DNA of 64,000 bases from an uncultured bacterium (lineage in GTDB: Bacteria > Verrucomicrobiota > Lentisphaeria > Victivallales > UBA1829). Location: assembly GCA_949297765.1 (NCBI GenBank), contig CASFTV010000013.1, forward strand, positions 26,831 through 90,830, read 5' to 3'. This document shows, piece after piece, positions 1-8,572 of this stretch. The position numbers and the translations under genes were made by a program. The notes under the pieces were generated by a model that was not told the origin of the DNA, searched no databases, and was given only the letters and a program-made list of their open reading frames with translations. The stretch's first letter is position 1. The number at the start of each line of letters is the position of its first letter.

Positions 1-1
1 G

Positions 2-3000
2 TTCGCATTGGAGCTGAGCCGGGAACCGGGCTATGCGCCGACCGGCGAACGCATGATCTCGGGCTTCCGCCAGTATGCCCGCCGGAAGTACGGGACACTG
101 GAAAAAGCAAACCGCGCATGGAAGACCACCTTTTCCTCCTGGGAACAGATCTATCCTCTGCACCTGCGTCCCGACCTGAAATCGGAATCCATTCACAAGC
201 TGCGCGAACTCGCCCGGGAACGCGAACCGGAACTCTATTACGACTGGCTGACATTCTGCAAAGATGATTTTCAGGAATCGGTGCGCCGCTGGGCGGACTT
301 TGTGCGGAAGACCGCTCCGGGGACACCCGTCTCGATCGACGTGCGCGGTCATACGCATTTTCTCGACTGCTACTGCGCGATGAATCCGGAGGAAGTCACC
401 CGCTTTGCCGATATCTTCTATATTCATCAGGCGTATCAGGCGTTCCGGCACTCCGCGCCGATTGACCTGGAGACGCTCTGCACCCAGACGGCCTATCCGC
501 TCTTCAATTACAACTACTTCCGCAACAATGTGGACAAACCGTTTCTGGATACGGAAAGCGTCCTGATGCGCGTCGGCGTTCCCGGATCGGCATGGAAAGC
601 GATGGAGCGGAACGATCTGGCACAGCTCCACAGCACCTGGAAATTCCGCATGGACGAGCACTTTGAAGGCGAGAAAGAACAATGGTACGCTCCCGGATTC
701 GACGACTCCTCCTGGGATACCCTCACGGTTCCCGGCTGCTGGGACCGCACGGAGAAATACCGCAGGCGCATCGGCCGGGCGTGGTACCGGAAAACCTTCC
801 GTGCGCCGAAAGCGGTCCGGCTCGACTTCCTCGACGGAACCCGGCGCTTTTATCTCTACGGCGGCGGACTGGCGCAGTCGGGGACAATCTGGCTGAACGG
901 AAGGAAAGTCGGCGAGGTCAAGGGATGGAACACCCGCTATCAGTTCGACGTCAGCACAGTTCTCAAGTATGAAAATGAGGAAAACGTGCTGACGGTCATG
1001 GTCGACGGAAGCGGTTATGACAACGGCATCCGGAACTATCTGCATCTGCTCTCTCAGGATTTGATCAACGATGTCGTGCCGTATTCGGAAAAGGAGTACC
1101 GCGCCCTGCTCTGGACGTGTCTCATGCGGGGATCCAGCGGAATTTTTCTCTGGAACTGGGCTCTGACCAAAGATCATCCGTTCCGCTGGCTCGGCCGTCT
1201 CTCGGAAGAGATCAACAGCGTCAGCTCCTTTGTCCTTCCGGATGTACGGAAGATGAGCGGGAAAGTCGCCTATCTGTACGCATACCGCTCCATGCGGGGG
1301 CTTCCCTACCCCGGAGACGGACTGTGTTCGGATCATCTCAACTACTTCAATGCCATGGAGTTGAATCAGGTTTCCCCGGATGTTCTCTCCGAGAGTGCGT
1401 TCCGGCAGAATGTCTCCCGATACCCGCTGGCGGTCATTCCCTACGCCCGCTTCGTCGAACCGGAAACATGGACGGTGTTCCGGAACTATGTGGAAAACGG
1501 CGGGACAGCGGTGGTGACCTTCCGGTCGCTGGAAAAAACAACAGACCGGTTTGAACCGACCGGAATCGAAACTTTGGCAGGAGTCCGGATCGAAGGCGCC
1601 TACACGGGCAAAATGGAAGTGTGTTTCGGGCAGGAACGCATTCCGCTGTCGCTCTCCAAAGGCGAACTCGGCAGAGGAGTGCGTCTGAGGCTTTCCGGCG
1701 CGCAATGTGTGGCAGCGTATCCGGACGGATCGCCCGCGGTCACCCTCCGGAAGGTCGGACGCGGACAGCTGATCTTTGTCGGTGCGCGTCTGGATTTCTT
1801 CGGCGTCACAAAACTTCTCTCCCCGTATCTCCCGAAACCGGAAATCAAACTGGCAACTGCCGAAAAACGGGAATATCCATTCGTGGAAGCGCGGACGGCC
1901 GGAAACAGCGAACGCCGCATCCTTTATCTGTTCAATCACGGCGGACTGACGCATCCGCTGACGGTCTCGATTCCGGAGTGTTACGCGGCGTTCCGGGCGC
2001 GTCCCCTTGTCGGGAAATTTGAGCGCACGTCGCCCACGGAGTTCCGGCTCCGTCTGGACTCCGGCACCCCGGCGGTGATTCTGCTGGAAAAGGAGTCGGC
2101 CTCTCCTCTGACGCTCTGTCTGGAGAATCCGGCACGGGATGCGCTGATCCGGAAGATCGAGTCGCTGAACAGGAACGCTCCCCCGGACTGCCGTCAGAAG
2201 GTTCTGTTTCTGAACATGGATCATCCGCGGATGGGGCCGATGGGACGGCTCTTTTTCCCCTATCTTGCGGAGGCCTTCCGCTCCTTCGGCTATGAATCCG
2301 ATTCCCTTCCGATCACGGACTGGACGCCGGAAAAACTGCGGGAATACGCGGCGGTTGTCATTCCGGAATTCGATACGATCCCACTCCACGGACTGTTTTC
2401 GCGGACGAATCCGAAAAAGTATGCGGAAATCGTCCAGGATTACGTCCGGGACGGAGGGTCCCTGCTGATTCTGGCGGGGACCGGCGACACGGTCCGGATT
2501 CAGGCGAAATCCATTCTGGAACTGGGCTCCCGTTTCGGTGTCGGCATCGGCGGAGCGGCGGAACATCCTCTGGCGTATTCGTCGCGCCACAGGATTTTCG
2601 GCGATCCCTTCCAGTTCGAGAGTTCGGAAATCGCGCAGCATCCCGTGACCGCCGGAGTAAAAAAAGTGCAGTTCCATGCACTGCGTCCGCTGATGATATT
2701 CCGGAGCAGGAATCCGGAAATGAAAGCGCTCGTCTCGGTCCCGGGCGATGCGGAGCACAATGCCGGCGCTCCCGTGATCGCGGGAGGACCGTTCGGGAAA
2801 GGACGTGTCGCCGTCTCCGCCTGTGTGATGTGGTGCCAGCCGTTCCGGATCGAATATGCGGACAACGCCATTCTTCTGCACAATCTCGCCGCTTGGCTCC
2901 TGAAGCGGACGCCCGACCGGACCGCCGCGGAGACCTTCCGGAAAACCCTGTTCCTGACAGAAAAAACCTATTCCCCCGTCCGGAACGCCCCGGGGAAACG

Positions 3001-3004
3001 ATAA
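2..3004 (+). CDS. Beta-galactosidase-like glycoside hydrolase, 5' truncated by window edge
   Basis: The frame is open to the left edge, so the true start lies outside the window; the TTG at 8 is only the first possible in-window start. The N-terminal part (to about residue 160) resembles the end of a GH42-type TIM barrel, with the YG-leader-N-x-x-W pattern after a substrate-loop region. Residues about 215-350 look like a GH2-type sugar-binding jelly roll (W-YRK-F, then IWLNGRKVGE). Two flavodoxin/GATase-like segments follow (about 410-510 and 740-950), as in the trimerisation domain of GH42 enzymes. Family knowledge suggests hydrolysis of beta-galactosides or a related glycan. Whether the barrel is catalytic cannot be judged because the N-terminus is missing. 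No export signal can be seen for the same reason. Confidence 0.7.
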   Translation, partial: FALELSREPGYAPTGERMISGFRQYARRKYGTLEKANRAWKTTFSSWEQIYPLHLRPDLKSESIHKLRELAREREPELYYDWLTFCKDDFQESVRRWADFVRKTAPGTPVSIDVRGHTHFLDCYCAMNPEEVTRFADIFYIHQAYQAFRHSAPIDLETLCTQTAYPLFNYNYFRNNVDKPFLDTESVLMRVGVPGSAWKAMERNDLAQLHSTWKFRMDEHFEGEKEQWYAPGFDDSSWDTLTVPGCWDRTEKYRRRIGRAWYRKTFRAPKAVRLDFLDGTRRFYLYGGGLAQSGTIWLNGRKVGEVKGWNTRYQFDVSTVLKYENEENVLTVMVDGSGYDNGIRNYLHLLSQDLINDVVPYSEKEYRALLWTCLMRGSSGIFLWNWALTKDHPFRWLGRLSEEINSVSSFVLPDVRKMSGKVAYLYAYRSMRGLPYPGDGLCSDHLNYFNAMELNQVSPDVLSESAFRQNVSRYPLAVIPYARFVEPETWTVFRNYVENGGTAVVTFRSLEKTTDRFEPTGIETLAGVRIEGAYTGKMEVCFGQERIPLSLSKGELGRGVRLRLSGAQCVAAYPDGSPAVTLRKVGRGQLIFVGARLDFFGVTKLLSPYLPKPEIKLATAEKREYPFVEARTAGNSERRILYLFNHGGLTHPLTVSIPECYAAFRARPLVGKFERTSPTEFRLRLDSGTPAVILLEKESASPLTLCLENPARDALIRKIESLNRNAPPDCRQKVLFLNMDHPRMGPMGRLFFPYLAEAFRSFGYESDSLPITDWTPEKLREYAAVVIPEFDTIPLHGLFSRTNPKKYAEIVQDYVRDGGSLLILAGTGDTVRIQAKSILELGSRFGVGIGGAAEHPLAYSSRHRIFGDPFQFESSEIAQHPVTAGVKKVQFHALRPLMIFRSRNPEMKALVSVPGDAEHNAGAPVIAGGPFGKGRVAVSACVMWCQPFRIEYADNAILLHNLAAWLLKRTPDRTAAETFRKTLFLTEKTYSPVRNAPGKR

Positions 3005-3055
3005 CCGGCTGAATCCGAAAACGGAAGAGCCCGGTCTGGTGCAAAAGATGAGGGC

Positions 3056-3268
3056 ATCAAAATCAAAGACCATGGCGGCCCTGACACAGGTGCGCTTCGG
3101 TGTTCCACATTATGGGAACGCTTGCAACGCCAGGAGAATTCTTTCCGGCTCTGCAAGATCAAGTTCCGAATGAAATCTGTTTCGGAACTTGCAACTGGCG
3201 ATCTGCAGGATATAGTAAATCAAAGGTCTTTGCTCCAATCTTTTAATAAAACTCGTCCAACCCAGGGA
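3056..3268 (+). mobile_element. Decayed 3' end of an IS3-family element (copy 1)
   Basis: This non-coding stretch aligns by eye with 38500-38712 over its whole length. Shared blocks include the run from ATCAAAATCAAAGA, the segment around TTTCGGAACTTG and the ending TCTT-(N)-TAAAA-(N)-TCCAA. The other copy still reads as an IS3-type transposase C-terminus, so this is inferred to be a more decayed copy of a related element. No left end or complete inverted repeat is visible. It lies between the beta-galactosidase-like gene and the next gene, and its right end is about 15 bases before that gene's ribosome-binding site. Confidence 0.5.
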
Positions 3269-3284
3269 CGTAATGAGGTGTTTT

Positions 3285-4679
3285 ATGAACGGAAAAGCAT
3301 TCCCGATCCGCGGATTCAATCTGGTGGAAAGTGTTCTGCGCCATACTCCGGATCAGCTCCGGAGGTTTGTCCGGCGGATGAAGTCGCTGAACATGAACTC
3401 GCTGATTCTTCACTATGATTACGGGTTCCGCCGGTATGGAACACTGCTGATGGAGGAGTGCGCGGCAGCCGGGATTGAGATCCGTCTGATGGTTTTCGGC
3501 CCCCGGACCGTGTTCCGTTTCACCGACTGGACGGAACAGGATCTGGCAAAAGCGGAGGACGGCCGTCCGTTCACAACCCGTCTGGAGTGCGAGACATGGC
3601 CCTGCCGAGCGAATCCCGGCGTTCTGGAACGCTATGCGGAGGGATGCCGGAAACTGCTGGAAACGATCCCGAAACAGATTTCCATTCTGCAGATGCGCTC
3701 GGCAGATGGATTTTTCTCCTGCCGCTGTCCGGTCTGCCGGAACCATCCGGTCCGGGACAACTGGCAGCCGTTTTTGAAGATCTTCCAGCAGACCGCACGG
3801 CAGATCCGCCCGGATCTGAAACTGGAGGCGGACTGCTATGTCCGCCGTTACGATTTTCCCTCCGACATGACGGTCTCCGACAACATGGACTACCTGATGT
3901 ACGACACCTTTTTCCGTCAGGTCCGTTTCCCTCTGGGGGAACCGTCCTCCAACCTCTGCGACATGCCCTATGCCGCGGACGGCCCCGTGGATGCGAACCT
4001 GAGTCCGAACGTCTACCATGCGGAACGGATCCGAGCGTGGACGCAGCGCTGTCCCGGCAAAATCTATCTTCACGAAAACTGCATGCTCCAGAGCAACCAG
4101 GGGATTTTTCAGCCGGCCACCGGCGTTTATCTCCGGGATCTTGATTTTCTGCGGACCTGTCATGCGGAAGGCATCCTCTACGAAGCGTTCGAACCGGGAT
4201 TCTCCCGTTTTGAAGAACTGTTCGGAATTCTTTCGGATGCGCTGTGCGGCAAAACCGTTCTCTGGAAACCCGACCGGAGGGAACAGCTCTTCTGTTCCCG
4301 CTGGAACGGCGGATGGATGGACCGGGATCAGAAACCGGAATCGGTTTTTTCCGGTGAGGAACTGGAGCAGATCCGCCTTGTGCGGACAATACGGGAAACG
4401 CCGTCGATCCGCGCAATGCGCCGGTTCATCGAATTTCTGTTCGAACGGGCCGACCATTTGGACTATCTGTTCATCACGTTCCAGACTCTCCTCGAAATGA
4501 AGCGGAAGAACGGCCTGGAATTTCCCGGGATCTCCGAACCCGCCGCCGATCTGCTGGGAAGACGGAAACTCTGGGACTTCATGGAAGATATTCCGGACGA
4601 TGAAGATCCCCGTGCAGCAACCGCCGATCTGCTTCTGGAACTGGCGGAACACGCACGGGGACCGGCCGGAGGACTCTGA
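3285..4679 (+). CDS. Uncharacterised TIM-barrel-like protein, possibly glycoside hydrolase-related
   Basis: The ATG at 3285 is preferred over the in-frame ATG at 3273 because GAGGTG (3275-3280) sits just upstream of it. The product is about 464 residues with no signal peptide, so probably cytoplasmic. The N-terminal half alternates predicted beta strands and helices like a (beta/alpha) barrel. A CRCPVC cysteine cluster near residue 150 follows a strand ending in MRSADGFF; DUF4838-like and GH20-like proteins have a comparable Cys-x-Cys-x-x-Cys site. The C-terminal 100 residues are helical and acidic. I do not recognise a specific family, so a role in sugar metabolism rests mainly on the hydrolase gene upstream. 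It converges on rtcB. Confidence 0.55.
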   Translation: MNGKAFPIRGFNLVESVLRHTPDQLRRFVRRMKSLNMNSLILHYDYGFRRYGTLLMEECAAAGIEIRLMVFGPRTVFRFTDWTEQDLAKAEDGRPFTTRLECETWPCRANPGVLERYAEGCRKLLETIPKQISILQMRSADGFFSCRCPVCRNHPVRDNWQPFLKIFQQTARQIRPDLKLEADCYVRRYDFPSDMTVSDNMDYLMYDTFFRQVRFPLGEPSSNLCDMPYAADGPVDANLSPNVYHAERIRAWTQRCPGKIYLHENCMLQSNQGIFQPATGVYLRDLDFLRTCHAEGILYEAFEPGFSRFEELFGILSDALCGKTVLWKPDRREQLFCSRWNGGWMDRDQKPESVFSGEELEQIRLVRTIRETPSIRAMRRFIEFLFERADHLDYLFITFQTLLEMKRKNGLEFPGISEPAADLLGRRKLWDFMEDIPDDEDPRAATADLLLELAEHARGPAGGL

Positions 4680-4781
4680 ATTTCAGCATTTTCCATCCGG
4701 GCGGACATCTCTGCTCTGTCTTTTCACGGGAATCCTCCATCGGACCAAATCCGGAATTTCCGTTCAGCAGAGGGAGTCGTC

Positions 4782-5984
4782 TCATCCTTTCAGAACGGCC
4801 AGCGGAGTCAGGCGGACCAGAGGTTCGATCAGGTCCCGTTCCGCTTCCATGACCTCGTCGATCGGCTTATACGCCTGCGGTGCTTCGGAAAGATCCAGAA
4901 GGTGCTTCGCCTTCCCGTATCGCCGGTACGGTTTCCAGCGTTCGCAGACGATTCCTTCCATAGCCGCGTCGCAGGCTTCCCGGGTCAGGGTGGTACATGC
5001 GGCGATCCGGCTCATCCGGCGTCCGGCGCCGTGGGAACAGCTCATGAACGATTCCGGATTTCCAAGTCCGCGGACAATATAGCTGGCACTCCCCATGGAG
5101 CCGGGAATGATACCGATCTCCCCGGCCTTTGCACTCGTCGCGCCTTTGCGGTGGATGCAGAGGTTCTCTCCGAAATGCTCTTCGAATGCCGCATAGTTGT
5201 GATGAATGTCGATTTCCCGCAGGAATCCGGTTTCCGGGATGAAATCCGTCAATGTTTCCTTCATCACCGCCATCATGCGGCGGCGGTTTTCCCGGGCGTA
5301 GCGCAAGGCGAAGAGCATATCCCGGAAATAGTCGTGCCCCTCCTGTTCCCGGATCGGGAGGAAGGCCAGATCGGGATCGGCCAGTTTCACATGATACATT
5401 TCATTGAGCCTCCGCGCCTTGCGGTGATACAGCTCCTCCACGCGCTTCCCGAGATTCCGGCTCCCGGAATGGATCATCAGCCAGAGGAATCCCGTGTCGG
5501 ATTTCTGAATCTCAATGAAATGATTCCCTCCGCCGAGCGTTCCGAGATTTCTGCGGTCGAGCGCATTGGCAAAGTTGGAAATGTGTCCGTTGTTGTCCAG
5601 ATAGGCTTCGAACCCGTCCCATTCCTGAGCGACAGGATGCGACACGGCTTCCCCGACCGGAATCCGGCATTTGAGCTTCTCCTGAATCGCGCGCCGGAAC
5701 GACATCTCCGCGAGCCGCTCCGCAGGCACATCGGTCTCCACCGCGATCATTCCGCATCCGATATCCACGCCGACCGCGCTCGGGATCACCGCGTCACGGA
5801 CGGCGATCACTCCGCCGATCGGCATTCCGTATCCCTGATGACAGTCCGGCATCAACGCCGCGTGATGCGCCAGCGCCGGATGTTCTGCAAGATTCGCCGC
5901 CTGACGCAAAGCGCCCTCCTCCACATCGGCGCACCAGCTTTTGACGGGAATCCGCCAGTTCTCTTCCTGTTTGATCCATTTCAT
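4782..5984 (-). CDS. rtcB: RNA-splicing ligase RtcB
   Basis: RtcB joins RNA 2',3'-cyclic phosphate or 3'-phosphate ends to 5'-OH ends using GTP and Mn2+, in tRNA splicing or RNA repair. Diagnostic motifs are present: MPDCHQGYGMPIGG near the N-terminus, GVDIGCGM with the metal-binding Cys, GGGNHFIE, HHNY, GSMGSASYIV, and CSHGAGR containing the guanylylated His. The length of about 400 residues matches bacterial RtcB. The start at 5984 has GAGGTG upstream and overlaps the rtcA stop in an ATGA, which implies translational coupling. A TTG 18 bases upstream is in frame but falls inside rtcA and lacks its own ribosome-binding site. It is the second gene of an rtcA-rtcB operon expected to be driven by sigma-54 and RtcR. 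Confidence 0.97.
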   Translation of the reverse strand: MKWIKQEENWRIPVKSWCADVEEGALRQAANLAEHPALAHHAALMPDCHQGYGMPIGGVIAVRDAVIPSAVGVDIGCGMIAVETDVPAERLAEMSFRRAIQEKLKCRIPVGEAVSHPVAQEWDGFEAYLDNNGHISNFANALDRRNLGTLGGGNHFIEIQKSDTGFLWLMIHSGSRNLGKRVEELYHRKARRLNEMYHVKLADPDLAFLPIREQEGHDYFRDMLFALRYARENRRRMMAVMKETLTDFIPETGFLREIDIHHNYAAFEEHFGENLCIHRKGATSAKAGEIGIIPGSMGSASYIVRGLGNPESFMSCSHGAGRRMSRIAACTTLTREACDAAMEGIVCERWKPYRRYGKAKHLLDLSEAPQAYKPIDEVMEAERDLIEPLVRLTPLAVLKG

Positions 5985-7000
5985 TTTTTCACCTCGATAC
6001 AATATTGTCCACGGCCTCTGTTTTCAAGTTTGATCTCCACATCAAGAAATTTTCCGATGACGGCGAGATTCGTCTCTGTGTGGCGGCTCGGCGATGCTGT
6101 CAGGAACCGGCCGCCGGCACCGAGCGCCATCGGCAGCAGCAGCTGGTCGGCCAGAAACCGCCAGACCGGCACCCGGAGCGCACGGTAGCACCTGACCATC
6201 CGGGCGACACGCATCCCGACCTCCCTGCGGGAAATATCAAAATCGCCGCACACGCTGAAAAGTTCCGTGATGTGTTCAAATTCCAGTTCGGCGAACATCA
6301 CATTTCCGGGACCGGAGGAATCCACCATCCGCGACTCCGATGTGAACGGAACATCATCCTTCAATTCCGCGCGGCAGAAGAGCAGTTCATCCTCCCCGAT
6401 TTTCGGATCAATCCCATGACTCAATGCGACAAGGCGCGCCTTCCGCAGCGTTCCCGTATCCATGAGTTCCAGATGGCGCCAGCATTTCAGCGGGGAGATT
6501 TCGAGCGTCATTGCCCCGCCGCCGGCCGGGTAGAATCCGACCCGGTCCAGTGTACAGGAGATCTCCGCCCCCATCCGGCGCAGACACGGCAGATACACCC
6601 GTTCAAAAAATTCGGCGATGGGCGCATTGGCGGCATGAGTCCCACCCTCAATCACCACCGTGGACTTGCCCTCCGCACACAGCAGACACGGCAGCACCGT
6701 CTGCGCAATCAGAACCGCGCTTCCCGCGCTGCCGACCACAAACCGGTAATTTCCGCTCCGGAGTTTCCCCGGTTCAAAGACCAGTTCCTGCGAATTGAGT
6801 TCGTCCCCCTCCGCCGCGCCCCCGGAAATTTCCATCACCGCCTTTACGCAGGCCAGATGCTGACGCATCAGCCCCGGTTTGCGCCTTCGGGAACGAATCC
6901 GGACAACATGCACGCTTTTCCCGGTCAGGGCCGCAAGCGACAGCGAGGTCCGCAGGATTTGTCCCCCACCCTCTCCGAAACTTCCGTCAATTTCGATCAT
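5981..7000 (-). CDS. rtcA: RNA 3'-terminal phosphate cyclase RtcA
   Basis: RtcA converts RNA 3'-phosphate ends to 2',3'-cyclic phosphates through an adenylylated His, preparing ends for RtcB. The N-terminus has the family hallmark DGSFGEGGGQILRTSLSLA. The segment VIEGGTHAANAP and the C-terminal SPSRHTETNLAVI contain further conserved residues; the His of SRHTETN is the expected adenylylation site. The start at 7000 gives 339 residues, the usual family length, with AAAGGA about 9 bases upstream; an ATG at 7009 is an alternative. A longer open frame to 7237 runs through the promoter and is not used. It is the first gene of the operon, followed by rtcB with a 4-base overlap. Confidence 0.96.
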   Translation of the reverse strand: MIEIDGSFGEGGGQILRTSLSLAALTGKSVHVVRIRSRRRKPGLMRQHLACVKAVMEISGGAAEGDELNSQELVFEPGKLRSGNYRFVVGSAGSAVLIAQTVLPCLLCAEGKSTVVIEGGTHAANAPIAEFFERVYLPCLRRMGAEISCTLDRVGFYPAGGGAMTLEISPLKCWRHLELMDTGTLRKARLVALSHGIDPKIGEDELLFCRAELKDDVPFTSESRMVDSSGPGNVMFAELEFEHITELFSVCGDFDISRREVGMRVARMVRCYRALRVPVWRFLADQLLLPMALGAGGRFLTASPSRHTETNLAVIGKFLDVEIKLENRGRGQYCIEVKK

Positions 7001-7183
7001 AAATTCCATTCCTTTCCCGCCGAACAGAGAGCGGATGCCAAGTTCACCAGTTTTCCGGTCCGGGGACCGGAAGGCTGCCGCCGTCCGGGAAGAGCGAACG
7101 ATTCCGCTCTTCCCGGGGAACTTCCGCTTTGATTCCCCGAACGCCCTGCTTCCGGCGCCGGACGGTTGCCGCATTTCCTTTTT

Positions 7184-7199
7184 AGCAAAAGACATGCCA
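7184..7199 (-). promoter_or_regulatory. Sigma-54 promoter of rtcA-rtcB (copy 1)
   Basis: Read on the minus strand, TGGCATG-TCTT-TTGCT matches the -24/-12 sigma-54 consensus TGGCACG-N4-TTGCW at nearly every position with exact spacing. It points toward rtcA, about 185 bases upstream of its start. The activator RtcR is encoded next door and carries the sigma-54 GAFTGA loop. An equivalent box survives in the second copy at 8440-8455. Confidence 0.85.
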
Positions 7200-7266
7200 A
7201 CCGGGGAAAAATTATTTTTTTTGAATTGAAACGACAATTTTCACTTGCAAAAACGCAAACAGGAAA

Positions 7267-7280
7267 TAGATTATAATCTA
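7267..7280. promoter_or_regulatory. Palindrome in rtc control region, likely activator site (copy 1)
   Basis: TAGATTATAATCTA is a perfect 14-base palindrome about 70 bases upstream of the sigma-54 box, followed by two AAAATAAATAG direct repeats. Sigma-54 activators bind such upstream sites, so it is inferred to be an RtcR or host-factor site. An identical palindrome occurs at 8520-8533. Confidence 0.45.
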
Positions 7281-7370
7281 TAAAAATAAATAGAATTTAT
7301 AAAAATAAATAGCACAAAGAAGATTCTGGTTTTCCTGCTCGAAACGACATCAGGAGAGTGAAAAACGGAG

Positions 7371-7652
7371 TTGGAACCGGACAAAAAGCTGTTCAGCAGA
7401 TGGAAAATGCGGAGAGAGGAAACGGGAGCTATTGTTCGTGTTCAGGGACAAGGCGGCAACACGGGTCACGTTTTTATCGCAGAAAATATCAATGGGAAGG
7501 TTCGATTTATTGATCCTCAGACCGGCGATACGGGTTTTGAAAAGTATTTCAACTGCGTAAAAAGAAATAAAACTTATGCAATCCGTATTGACCATTTGAA
7601 ATTTGCGGATAATGTAAAGAAATGTTGTAAAGAGAGGGGACCATATGATTGA
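7371..7652 (+). CDS. Truncated papain-fold (Tox-PL-like) polymorphic toxin C-terminus
   Basis: About 93 residues resembling the C-terminal part of papain-fold deamidase toxins: GAIVRV, then GHVFIAENINGKVRFIDPQTG, then a YAIRID strand. The His of GHVF and the Asp of FIDPQTG fit two members of the Cys-His-Asp/Gln site. The segment that should carry the catalytic Cys is missing. There is no ATG at the front; an in-frame stop lies at 7359-7361 and only a TTG at 7371 or an internal ATG at 7407 could start translation. It therefore looks like a toxin tip cut from a larger exported protein and is probably inactive. Its end overlaps the following immunity-like gene by 8 bases, the usual toxin-immunity arrangement. 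Confidence 0.6.
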   Translation: MEPDKKLFSRWKMRREETGAIVRVQGQGGNTGHVFIAENINGKVRFIDPQTGDTGFEKYFNCVKRNKTYAIRIDHLKFADNVKKCCKERGPYD

Positions 7653-7875
7653 CTTGAAAACAGCTATTGCAAAAGTCCGCAAAAATTTCTTTTCGCAGAA
7701 TAAACTTGGAGCCATCTATGAATATAGAGACTTTTGGGTTTTTGATTGGGCGCAGGAATGTGATTATGGTTCCATGCCTGCCGTAAATAAAAATACTGGC
7801 GAGATTTTCCTCTTCTTCCCCCCGGATTTCCTTGACAAGGATATTGGAAAGGCAAAGAAAATTCCAATTCCCTGA
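7645..7875 (+). CDS. Small immunity-like protein (Imm35-type suspected)
   Basis: The gene encodes 76 residues and starts at an ATG with GAGGGG about 6 bases upstream, overlapping the end of the toxin fragment. The sequence has a WVFDW core followed by MPAVNKNTGEIFLF, the arrangement seen in small single-domain immunity proteins of the Imm35/YrhB type (a short aromatic strand, then V-x-K-x-TGEI). No signal peptide or membrane segment, so cytoplasmic. The expected role is to bind and neutralise the papain-fold toxin encoded just upstream. The family assignment is tentative; the position after a toxin domain is the stronger argument. Confidence 0.5.
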   Translation: MIDLKTAIAKVRKNFFSQNKLGAIYEYRDFWVFDWAQECDYGSMPAVNKNTGEIFLFFPPDFLDKDIGKAKKIPIP

Positions 7876-7950
7876 ATAAACTTTTTTTCTGAAACCATCC
7901 GGGCGCTGATTGGCCCCTCGACGCACATCCGCCAGTTCTGATCCTGCCGG

Positions 7951-8410
7951 GTGCGTTTTTTTTGCGTCCGCCCCCCAAAACTCAACAAAACAAAAAGGTT
8001 TGCGCAAAGGACAACGCCATTTGTTCCTCTGCCGGAACTCGGCGAAGCGGTCGAACGTTCTCCGGCCGGAATCCCGAAAGCATGGCGGATCCTGAAGCTC
8101 GGAGACAATCCGGTGCCCCTCCAGGGAGAAGCGAAAAATCTTGTTCTCGGCGAAGATCAGCTGAAAAAAATCGTCGAAAGGCGAAAGGGGGAAAATCACG
8201 ATCGACACGCAGCATTTTATTTCGCATCCGGCGGCCAGTGTGAAATGTGACGAATCGGAGCGGCTGAAACTCCTGCCGGCCGGAACCGCAACCATGGGTT
8301 TCGGATCCCACGAACGGAGGATGGACTCTGCCTCTCCGAGATCGAATTCGTCCCGGCGGCTGAAATGCTCAAGGCCGGAACGATCCGATATTTTTTCCCG
8401 ACGGTTCGGG
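7951..8410 (+). pseudogene. Remnant of a Mu-like phage protease (I-protein) gene
   Basis: Three frame-shifted pieces in order resemble the Mu-like I protease/scaffold family. First, frame 7951-8250 has GIPKAWRILKLGDNPVPLQG and LVLGEDQLKKIVERRKG. Then, in another frame, ITIDTQHF corresponds to the conserved I-D-x-x-H segment and is followed by LPAGTATMGFG. Finally, in a third frame, EDGLCLSEIEFVPAAEMLKAG then TIRYFFPTVRE matches the family pattern DGL-x-x-x-(I/V)EWTP-A-A plus YRYxSP. No single frame is open and no start site is obvious, so it is a decayed fragment. It lies within the insert between the two copies of the rtc control region. Confidence 0.45.
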
Positions 8411-8439
8411 AACCGGAAAACTGCCGCACTTCCTTTTAC

Positions 8440-8455
8440 AGCAAAGGACATGCCA
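8440..8455 (-). promoter_or_regulatory. Orphan sigma-54 promoter (copy 2)
   Basis: On the minus strand TGGCATG-TCCT-TTGCT keeps the -24/-12 consensus. It faces away from rtcR into the 7.9-8.4 kb debris, where no minus-strand gene is recognisable. It would only give a long transcript antisense to the toxin/immunity insert, running toward rtcA. Confidence 0.6.
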
Positions 8456-8519
8456 ACCGGAAAAATTTGTTTTTTGAATTGAAACGACGATTTTCACTTG
8501 CAAAAACGCAAACAGGAAA

Positions 8520-8533
8520 TAGATTATAATCTA
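8520..8533. promoter_or_regulatory. Palindrome upstream of rtcR (copy 2)
   Basis: Identical TAGATTATAATCTA palindrome about 40 bases before the rtcR start. It may serve autoregulation of rtcR or activation of the sigma-54 promoter; which one cannot be told from sequence. Confidence 0.4.
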
Positions 8534-8572
8534 TAAAAATAAATAGAATTTATAAAAGTAAATAGCACCATC

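Larger units (their letters stand above)
7167..7342. repeat. Direct repeat of the rtcA-rtcR control region, copy 1
   Basis: About 176 bases near-identical to 8422-8598. It includes the sigma-54 box, the block around TTTTCACTTGCAAAAACGC, a 14-base palindrome and the first codons of rtcR. In this copy the rtcR start codon is lost (AGCACAAAGAAG where the intact copy has AGCACCATCATGAAG) and the frame soon diverges, so its rtcR end is a dead remnant. The copies bracket about 1.1 kb holding the toxin fragment, the immunity-like gene and a phage-gene remnant. Confidence 0.85.

Noticed and set aside
3243..4652. 469-codon minus-strand open frame antisense to the TIM-barrel-like gene
   Set aside because: The plus-strand reading has a ribosome-binding site and globular pattern; this one has neither.
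7009..7237. N-terminal extension of rtcA to 7237
   Set aside because: It would cross the sigma-54 promoter and adds 79 non-conserved residues before the conserved RtcA start.
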